From: Paenibacillus sp. J31TS4
GTDB lineage: Bacteria > Bacillota > Bacilli > Paenibacillales > NBRC-103111
Length of the DNA stretch: 64,000 nt
NCBI RefSeq assembly: GCF_018403265.1
Contig: NZ_BOSI01000005.1
Coordinates: 124,001-188,000, forward strand
Direction: 5' to 3'
The position numbers and the translations under genes are program-made. This document shows, in pieces, positions 58,470 to 64,000 of this stretch; the first letter of the stretch is position 1, and the number at the start of each line of letters is the position of its first letter. The notes below the pieces were generated by a model. The model was not told the DNA's origin, ran no database searches, and saw only the letters and a program-made list of their open reading frames with translations.

Positions 58470-59558
58470 CTATTGTGCCGGAGCCGCCAGCGGCTCCGGT
58501 CTTCGGCATGCCGTCTCCATGATATAATGCGTCCCTGAAGCTGCCGCCGTGAGCAGTCCTTCCATCGCCTCCAGCACGTGCAGGGCGAGCGCCCCGCCGG
58601 CTCGCGGCTCCCGCCCGGTGCGGATCGCCTCGGCCATGTCCAGGACGCCGAGGCCCCGCCCGTTCTCGGTCACGCCCGTCTCGATCGGTATCTCGGTCCA
58701 TTCGCCTCCCGCGGCTGTGCGCAGCACGACCGGGCCGCCGAACGTGTTCGGATCGGGAACGAGCAGCGTTCCTTTGCTGCCGTACAGCTCGATGCGCGGC
58801 AGCGAGGAGCCTCCCAGAATGTCGAAGCTCGTGGTGAGTGTCGCGACGGGCCCCGCCGCAAACTCCAGCACGCCAGCGACGTGCGTCGGCACCTCGACCT
58901 CGATGATCGTCCCGGCTTTGGGCTGGCTTGTGATCGTCCGCTCGGGGAACGAGATCCGGGCGCTTCCCGTCACCCGGCGGATCGGCCCGAGCAGCGCGAC
59001 GAGAGCGGTCAGGTAGTACGGCCCCATATCCAGGAGCGGCCCGCCGCCTTGCTCATAATAGAATTCCGGGGCCGGATGCCAGCTCTCGGGCCCTTTGCCC
59101 ATGAGAAAAGCGGAGGCGCCGACCGGCGTCCCAATTGCGCCTTCGGCAAGCAGCCGAAGACACGTCTGCATACCGCCGCCCAGGGACGTATCCGGCGCAC
59201 TGCCGATGAGGAGTCCCTTCTCCTCGGCCAGCTTCATGAGCCGCTTCCCCTCCGCATAGGTGACGGCCAGAGGCTTTTCACCGTACACATGCTTGCCTGC
59301 GCGCAGTGCCGCTTCGCTGATCGCCGCATGCGCCTTGGGCACGGTCAGATTGAGGACGAGCTCGATGTCCCGCCGCCCGAGCAGGTCCTCCACCGAGCCG
59401 CCGTCCGGAATTCCGTGGAGCGCCGCCTTCTCCCTCGCCCGCTCCGGGATCAGATCCGCGCAATAGACGAGCTCGACACCGCCCGCTTTCTTCAAATTTT
59501 GCATGTAGATGTCGCTGATCTTGCCGCACCCAATAATGCCTAGCTTCATGTCCGCCAT
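58470..59558 (-). CDS. Gfo/Idh/MocA-family oxidoreductase
   Basis: A 362-residue NAD(P)-dependent sugar or inositol-type dehydrogenase. The N-terminal Rossmann motif GIIGCGKISDIY is followed by the conserved GKHVYGEKPLAVT (catalytic Lys in EKP) and the C-terminal beta-sheet domain with GGGPLLDMGPYYLTAL. Asp42-type residue after strand 2 (YCADLIPERA) suggests NAD. The substrate is unknown. The ATG at 59558 lies after GGGAGG. It is convergent with sspI, with a 13-base gap, and no terminator is visible between them. Confidence 0.9.
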   Translation of the reverse strand: MADMKLGIIGCGKISDIYMQNLKKAGGVELVYCADLIPERAREKAALHGIPDGGSVEDLLGRRDIELVLNLTVPKAHAAISEAALRAGKHVYGEKPLAVTYAEGKRLMKLAEEKGLLIGSAPDTSLGGGMQTCLRLLAEGAIGTPVGASAFLMGKGPESWHPAPEFYYEQGGGPLLDMGPYYLTALVALLGPIRRVTGSARISFPERTITSQPKAGTIIEVEVPTHVAGVLEFAAGPVATLTTSFDILGGSSLPRIELYGSKGTLLVPDPNTFGGPVVLRTAAGGEWTEIPIETGVTENGRGLGVLDMAEAIRTGREPRAGGALALHVLEAMEGLLTAAASGTHYIMETACRRPEPLAAPAQ

Positions 59559-59656
59559 TCCTAGCCGCCTCCCTTGTCCGCTTGAAGGATATGGTTCATC
59601 CCCTTCATTGTAGCGGAGGCCAGAGGACGAAGGAAGGGCCGGTTGAAACCAAACGA

Positions 59657-59687
59657 ACGCGCGGCGTTCGTCAGGAACGCCGCGCGT
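59657..59687 (-). terminator. Terminator-like hairpin after the spore-coat pair
   Basis: ACGCGCGGCGTTC (59657-59669) and GAACGCCGCGCGT (59675-59687) form a 13-base stem. The following minus-strand sequence is only partly T-rich, so termination may be incomplete. Confidence 0.5.
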
Positions 59688-59715
59688 CAAAGGTTCGGAA
59701 CGGATCGTCCCGCCA

Positions 59716-60474
59716 TCAGAGCCGTCCGTTGGCTCTTGCGTACCGAAGCACCCGCCGATGCACCCGGCGGTCGCCAAGGAACCGGAAGAGATAAGGGTCT
59801 GGACGCGTATTGACCTCCAGAATCCAGGGATGCTTATCCTCGCCAAGCGCCACGTCGAGACCGATCTCCCGGACGCCCGGATACTTCTTGGCCAGCTGCC
59901 CGGCCGTCTCCACCCCCAGCTTCTCCAGCCTGCTGAGGAACCGCGGCTGCTTGGCCGGCTTGACATGCTTGGTCAGCAGACGCGGGACCGGCCTCGGCGT
60001 CCCTCCGCTGTGGTAATTGGTGACGACTCGGCCCTTCCGGGCTACGCGTCCGATCATAGCGGTCGCTACCCATTTCCCCTTCCGGCTCTTTTGCACCATG
60101 ACCCGAATATCGAACGGACGCCCATGGAATTTCAACAGCGGAATGCCCTGCTGCACCAGGTAGCGCACGCTTCCCTTGGTCGCCCGGTCGAGCTGCTCGA
60201 AGAAGGAAGCGAAGGAAGGATCGACGATAACATTGTCCTGGTGCGTCTGGTACCGGTAGGTGGTGGAGTCCGGCCGTCCGAGCACCTCTACCTTGATCAC
60301 CCCCCGGCCATGGGTGCCCATGTCCGGCTTCACATAGACCATGCCGTAGCGGTCCAGCATGCGCTTCAGATTCTTCTTATTCAGCCAGACCGTCTCGGGC
60401 ACGTGGGCCCGCAGCCGCTTGTTCTTGAGCAGCTCCCGCGTCTTAGCCATCTTCCTTCGGACATACTGGCTCAT
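59716..60474 (-). CDS. YheC/YheD-family ATP-grasp protein
   Basis: A 252-residue protein with the YheC/D pattern: YVKPDMGTHGRGV, HGRPFDIRVMVQK, GLDVALGEDKHPWILEVNTRPD. These are the nucleotide and metal sites of an ATP-grasp ligase fold. In Bacillus YheC and YheD are spore-coat-associated proteins of the endospore surface. It starts within the last codons of the glycosyltransferase gene (ATGA overlap), so the two are co-translated. The ligase substrate is not known. Confidence 0.86.
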   Translation of the reverse strand: MSQYVRRKMAKTRELLKNKRLRAHVPETVWLNKKNLKRMLDRYGMVYVKPDMGTHGRGVIKVEVLGRPDSTTYRYQTHQDNVIVDPSFASFFEQLDRATKGSVRYLVQQGIPLLKFHGRPFDIRVMVQKSRKGKWVATAMIGRVARKGRVVTNYHSGGTPRPVPRLLTKHVKPAKQPRFLSRLEKLGVETAGQLAKKYPGVREIGLDVALGEDKHPWILEVNTRPDPYLFRFLGDRRVHRRVLRYARANGRL

Positions 60475-61613
60475 GGCTCCCCTCCATCCATCTTAATCAG
60501 GGCGGGACGGTACAGATAGGCTAGGTTGGCCGCCGTCGTCTTCCAATCGAACTGCCTGAGCACATCTTCCCTCGCCTGCTTGCCGAGCCGCTCCGCCAGC
60601 TCCGGCTCTTCGAGCAGCCGGCGGATCCGTTTCGCAAGACTCTCCGGCTTCCAGTAACGGTTCACGAGCAGCCCGTTGTGGCCGTTTCGGATGATCTCGC
60701 CGATCCCGCCGATCCGGGAGGCGATGCAGGGCAGCCCGGTCGCCATCGCTTCCACATTCACGAGGCCGAACGCCTCGTGGCGCTGCGACGGGCACACGAA
60801 GCAATCTCCGAGCCAATACGCCCTCCGCATCTTGGCATGCGGCAGATGACCGAGAAAGGTGGTCGGCACGCCCGAGCGGATCGCGAGCCGCTGGATCCTC
60901 TTCTTAAACGCGTGCGACTGAGCAGAACCGGCGACAACTAGCTTCACGCGGGGCGCCTTTTTGCGGACAAGGCGCAGCGCCCGGATGAGGACATCCAGCC
61001 CTTTGCGCGGGATGATGCGCCCGGCGAACACGACGACGAACGCATCGTTCAAGCCATGGCGCAGTCGCAGCTGTCTTCTTTCCTCCGGCGAGGGGGGGCG
61101 GAACCGGGTCAGATCGGCACCCAGGTAGACGCGCTTCATCTTCGCCGCCGATGCGGGAAACCGCTGGGCGAGAGTCTCTTGCAGAGACTGGCTATTGGCT
61201 ACGATCAGATCGGCCCGTGCGAGGCAGGCCGTCCCCGCTTGGCGGGAGAGATAGGGTTTGGAGACAAAGGTAAGGGAGTGCAGGAATAGGGAAACGGGCG
61301 TGCGGGGAAACAGTTCCTTGATCGCCGGAACGAAGCGGGGACGGTTGTCGACCTGGATCCAGTCGAACGTGCGGTCCTTGATGAGGCGCAGGACGTTGGC
61401 CAGATACTGCCGGGGCGTGCCGGTCGCGACCCGGAGGATGGTGAGGTTGCCTCTCTCCTCCCGGGCGGGCAGACGGGGGGCGGAGCGGCTGACGACCGTC
61501 ACCTTGTGCTGATCGGCCAGCTTCTCCGCTATGTGATGGACGCAAATTTCGACGGATCCGCCCCTTCCCCGCGTCACAGGAATCTGCTCGGGGGCGACGA
61601 TCAATATATGCAT
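60471..61613 (-). CDS. GT4-family glycosyltransferase, CotSA-like
   Basis: A 380-residue retaining glycosyltransferase of family 4. The N-terminal Rossmann domain begins HILIVAPEQIPVTRGRGGSVE; the C-terminal half has VVFAGRIIPRKGLDVLIRAL and RHEAFGLVNVEAMATGLPCIAS, the E-x7-E donor-binding motif (Glu in HEAFG and later). It resembles the spore coat protein CotSA and probably glycosylates coat or cell-surface components. It is coupled to the YheC/D gene. AAGGA lies about 10 bases before the ATG at 61613. Confidence 0.87.
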   Translation of the reverse strand: MHILIVAPEQIPVTRGRGGSVEICVHHIAEKLADQHKVTVVSRSAPRLPAREERGNLTILRVATGTPRQYLANVLRLIKDRTFDWIQVDNRPRFVPAIKELFPRTPVSLFLHSLTFVSKPYLSRQAGTACLARADLIVANSQSLQETLAQRFPASAAKMKRVYLGADLTRFRPPSPEERRQLRLRHGLNDAFVVVFAGRIIPRKGLDVLIRALRLVRKKAPRVKLVVAGSAQSHAFKKRIQRLAIRSGVPTTFLGHLPHAKMRRAYWLGDCFVCPSQRHEAFGLVNVEAMATGLPCIASRIGGIGEIIRNGHNGLLVNRYWKPESLAKRIRRLLEEPELAERLGKQAREDVLRQFDWKTTAANLAYLYRPALIKMDGGEP

Positions 61614-61710
61614 GACCTGCACATCCTTACGTATAAGGTTCACCTGCAGAAGCTGACACCTTATTGTATGGACGTACTTCGGAATTGGTAAGGGCCTGTA
61701 TCTTGGCAGC

Positions 61711-62163
61711 TTATAAGGAATCGAGATCCGCCTGCATGCTTTTGGCGAGCTCCTCGTCCGCTTTGGCCTGCAGCTGATCGAGCGTCTCCTGGAACGCCGC
61801 GAGGCGCTCTCCCGGAATGCCGCTTAGCACCTTGTCCATCGTTTCCTCAAAAACAGGCTGCAGGAGCCGGAGAATCCGCCGCCCCTCCTCGGTCAGGTAG
61901 ATCAGGTACGAGCGGCGGTCGCCCGCTTTGACGGCCTTCCGGACGGCTTGCTTCTTCTCCAGGTTGTCGAGAATCCGGGTAATCGTCGTCTGGTCCTTGC
62001 CCGCGGCGGTCGCGAGCTCCTTTTGCTTAATGCCGTCTCTCTCCTCCAGCCGGCGAAGGATGTTCCACTGTTCGGGAGTGATGTCGTAAGGCTTGAATTG
62101 GTGGGTCAGCAAATGAACCAGCTTGCGGTTGGTCTGGTAGATCTGGCGGCCGATTCGGTCCAT
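61711..62163 (-). CDS. MarR-family transcriptional regulator
   Basis: A 150-residue regulator with the winged HTH (residues about 40-100): ITPEQWNILRRLEERDG, LATAAGKDQTTITRILDNLEKK, and GDRRSYLIYLTEEGR as the wing. No cysteine is present, so a thiol-oxidation switch is unlikely; a small ligand is more probable. It follows the cupredoxin lipoprotein gene after a terminator, so it may be transcribed separately. Confidence 0.9.
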   Translation of the reverse strand: MDRIGRQIYQTNRKLVHLLTHQFKPYDITPEQWNILRRLEERDGIKQKELATAAGKDQTTITRILDNLEKKQAVRKAVKAGDRRSYLIYLTEEGRRILRLLQPVFEETMDKVLSGIPGERLAAFQETLDQLQAKADEELAKSMQADLDSL

Positions 62164-62280
62164 CCTCTGTTCGATGGCGGTTGCTCCTTTCGGGGTAAGG
62201 AAGTTAGTTCAAAAGTACCGTGAGCCCCCCGCCTTGTCAAGAACGGCTTGTCCCACGAGCCTTATTGCCCCAGGCAGCAA

Positions 62281-62306
62281 AAAAACGGGGCTTCTGCCCC
62301 GTTTTT
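62281..62306 (-). terminator. Terminator after the CuA-type lipoprotein gene
   Basis: AAAAACGGGGC (62281-62291) and GCCCCGTTTTT (62296-62306) form an 11-base stem with loop TTCT, with T runs on both sides. Confidence 0.9.
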
Positions 62307-62318
62307 TCTGCCGCCCTA

Positions 62319-62750
62319 TTATTCGACGATGATCTTGCCCTTCATGTCTGCGTGCCCCGCGCCGCACATGACCGAGCAGTGGAATTCGTGCTCGCCCTTC
62401 TTGTCCGCGGTGAACTCAACGGTTCCCGGCTTTTGCAGATCGACCTTGAAATCCGGAATGGCGAGCCCATGCATGCCTTCGGTGTTGTCAAGCGTCAGCT
62501 TTACCTTCTGCCCTTCCTTCACGCGGATTTCATTCGGCGAGAAGGTGAAGTTTTTGGCCGACACCTTGACTTCCTTCACATCGGTGCTGGCCGAGCCGCC
62601 AGTTCCCGGGCTCATGCTCGTGCCGGCCGACGGCGCGCTGCTCGGAGCCGAGGACGACCCGGAGCCGCCCGAGCTGTCCTTCGAGCCGCAGCCCGCAAGC
62701 GCCAGCGAACAGCTCAATGCCAGGGTGAGTACCGTCATGCTTTTTTTCAT
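62319..62750 (-). CDS. Cupredoxin lipoprotein with CuA-type motif (cytochrome oxidase subunit II-like)
   Basis: A 143-residue lipoprotein. The lipobox is LAGC (Cys21), followed by a Ser/Gly-rich linker to about residue 55. The cupredoxin domain has His94 in GMHGLAIPD and HCSVMCGAGHADM at 124-136, giving Cys125, Cys129, His133 and Met136. This is the CuA ligand set of oxidase subunit II, without the membrane hairpin. It may be a soluble-domain electron carrier anchored outside. It sits after tatA and a GMC oxidoreductase, both on the same strand. Confidence 0.88.
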   Translation of the reverse strand: MKKSMTVLTLALSCSLALAGCGSKDSSGGSGSSSAPSSAPSAGTSMSPGTGGSASTDVKEVKVSAKNFTFSPNEIRVKEGQKVKLTLDNTEGMHGLAIPDFKVDLQKPGTVEFTADKKGEHEFHCSVMCGAGHADMKGKIIVE

Positions 62751-62812
62751 CTGTCATCCCTCCGATGGAAATAATGGTGTCCCTTCTTCTTACCCAATGT
62801 TGGAGCCGCCGC

Positions 62813-63016
62813 TCACGGCCGGCTCCTCTTCGTCTCGTTCGTGCTGCCGGACGCCTGCTCCGGTTCTCCGTCTTCCCGCAGATCGCGCGTGGCATGCTTC
62901 AGCTCATGCAGCGTATCGCCGATGGACCGGCCGAGCCGGGGAAGGCGGGAAGGACCGAATAGCAGCAACACCACCAGAACGATCAGAATCAGGCCGGGAA
63001 GGCCTATACTCAGCAT
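62813..63016 (-). CDS. tatA: Sec-independent translocase protein TatA/E
   Basis: A 67-residue protein with one N-terminal span (MLSIGLPGLILIVLVVLLLF), the FGPSRLPRLGRSIG amphipathic helix, and a charged tail. It forms the pore part of Tat export. No tatC is found in the window. It is encoded 25 bases after the GMC oxidoreductase, a type often exported by Tat, so it may be a dedicated partner. Confidence 0.93.
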   Translation of the reverse strand: MLSIGLPGLILIVLVVLLLFGPSRLPRLGRSIGDTLHELKHATRDLREDGEPEQASGSTNETKRSRP

Positions 63017-63041
63017 GCCGGATCACTCCCTTCGGGAGGGG

Positions 63042-64000
63042 CTAGGCCAGGAGGCCGCCCCCTTTCATGTATGTCTGGATCCCCTCCGCCGCACGGTACG
63101 CGAGCGCGCCCACCGTGCCGGTCGGATTGTACCCGCTGTTATGCGGAAATGCCGAAGCGCCGACGACGAATACATTCTCCGCATCCCACATCTGAAGATA
63201 CGAATTGACGGCCGACGTCCCAGGGTCGGCTCCCATCACGACGCCGCCCGTGTTGTGGGTGGACTGATACGGCACGATGCTGTACTTTTGCAGCTCGGCG
63301 GAGACCTCGGTCTTCGCAGGCTTCATCTCCCGCATGATCTCCCCCGCTTTTTGACCGAGGAATTTGGTCAGCTCCCGATCCTGGTCTTCAAAGTCGAAGG
63401 TGATCCGCAGGAGAGGCAGTCCGAACGCGTCCTTGTACGTCGGATCGAGATCGAGATAGTGATGCCGCCACGGCATGCTCGCTCCCTGCGCGCTGATCGT
63501 CAGCACCCGGTTCGCATACTGAAGCGAGGCTTTCTTGAACTCCTTGCCCCAGCCCGGCGTCCCGGCCGGCACCGTATTGTTCTGAATCGGACGCTGGCCG
63601 GTCTGGCTGATCCGCAGGTTCGCTCCGTGCAGGAAGTTCAGGCTGCTGTGATCAAAGTTGTCGCCGTTGAAGTCGTCGATATTCGACCCGAGCGCCCCGG
63701 CTCCCATGAACAGATTGAACTCCTTGTCGTCGTAGAAGCCGGTCGCCTTGCCCGCCTGTACCTGGTACGCGTAATTGCGCCCGATGACGCCGGTTCCGCT
63801 CGCCGGATCGTACGGCTTGCCGAGCTTCGAGGTGAGGAGCAGCCGCACGTTGTTGAAGACGAAGCTGGCAAGGACGACAATGTCCGCCGGCTGCTCGAAT
63901 TCCTCGCCGGTAATTGTGTCGACATAGACGACGCCCGTCGCTTTCTTCCCGTCATGCCGGATGCCCGTCACATTCGCGTTGACCCGCAGATCGAGGTTGC
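63042..64000 (-). CDS. GMC-family FAD-dependent oxidoreductase (C-terminal part)
   Basis: The window holds the last 318 or so codons; the FAD-binding N-terminus is beyond the right edge. Visible features are ADIVVLASFVFNNVRLLLTS with the GMC dinucleotide-binding tail, STHNTGGVVMG, and FPHNSGYNPTGTVGALAYRAA, where the His and Asn pair is catalytic. This resembles the large subunit of gluconate 2-dehydrogenase or glucose-type dehydrogenases. The neighbouring tatA and CuA lipoprotein suggest export and electron transfer outside the membrane; this is inference from context. Confidence 0.88.
   Translation of the reverse strand, partial: NLDLRVNANVTGIRHDGKKATGVVYVDTITGEEFEQPADIVVLASFVFNNVRLLLTSKLGKPYDPASGTGVIGRNYAYQVQAGKATGFYDDKEFNLFMGAGALGSNIDDFNGDNFDHSSLNFLHGANLRISQTGQRPIQNNTVPAGTPGWGKEFKKASLQYANRVLTISAQGASMPWRHHYLDLDPTYKDAFGLPLLRITFDFEDQDRELTKFLGQKAGEIMREMKPAKTEVSAELQKYSIVPYQSTHNTGGVVMGADPGTSAVNSYLQMWDAENVFVVGASAFPHNSGYNPTGTVGALAYRAAEGIQTYMKGGGLLA

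Overview
The window looks like chromosome of a high-GC, spore-forming member of the Paenibacillaceae (Bacillota). I infer this from the mix of endospore genes (sspI, ylbJ, yunB, a YheC/YheD protein paired with a CotSA-like glycosyltransferase), strong AGGAGG ribosome binding sites with frequent GTG and TTG starts, Firmicute-type genes (yutD, yycC, nadK, pepF, ktrA/C) and carbohydrate ABC operons. No rRNA, tRNA or CRISPR array was seen. Most host genes are GC-rich, which creates long antisense shadow frames that I left out. Only the first 7.6 kb is AT-richer.

Region 1 (1-7635) is the integrase-proximal end of an integrated phage or phage satellite: tyrosine integrase and CI-like repressor on the + strand, then a divergent Cro-like gene, an AlpA/Xis-like HTH, a replication initiator with an internal cluster of iterons, two sigma-like late regulators, an HK97-type prohead protease and a ClpP-like protease running off the left edge. 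No terminase or portal gene lies before the protease. Region 2 (7.6-18.4 kb) is host housekeeping: VOC protein, oligoendopeptidase F, YycC, a membrane diguanylate cyclase, DUF2225 protein, truncated haemoglobin with a 32-residue membrane peptide, YlbJ, NAD kinase, a YutD with a repeat tail, and lipoyl synthase.

Region 3 (18.6-23.5 kb) makes the nickel-pincer nucleotide cofactor: larE-larB-larC1 form one + strand operon, while the second LarC domain lies on the opposite strand. An M23 peptidase follows, then the decayed remnant of a class I aminotransferase. Region 4 (23.7-28 kb) is the most unusual block: a consensus promoter with a short terminated transcript, an ECF-type promoter, a tethered c-type cytochrome lipoprotein, a secreted protein with three COG4315 repeats and a cupredoxin domain, and an ECF sigma/anti-sigma pair. 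I read it as an envelope electron-transfer or redox-sensing module of unknown function.

Region 5 (28-40 kb): YunB, a small acidic ORF, a seven-gene carbohydrate-type uptake and catabolism operon (SDR, M20 hydrolase, two permeases, binding protein, ROK regulator, alcohol dehydrogenase) with a palindromic operator, a TlpA-CcdA thiol redox pair, and an orphan response regulator. Region 6 (40.3-43.2 kb) is a reactive-sulfur operon: three rhodanese-fold proteins, DsrE-like, TusA-like and a CstR persulfide sensor, behind a textbook sigma-A promoter with a GGGTAT/ATACCC operator near the predicted start of transcription.

Region 7 (43.3-64 kb): GH20 hexosaminidase, a UvrD-type helicase broken by a one-base frameshift, a Rieske protein with an amidohydrolase, an FUSC-like membrane protein, a xanthine-dehydrogenase-type molybdoenzyme operon with its XdhC and MobA-like maturation factors, a SpoU methyltransferase with KtrA/C, sspI behind a sigma-G-type promoter, a Gfo/Idh/MocA oxidoreductase, the spore-coat pair, a MarR regulator, a CuA-type lipoprotein, TatA, and a GMC oxidoreductase cut by the right edge.
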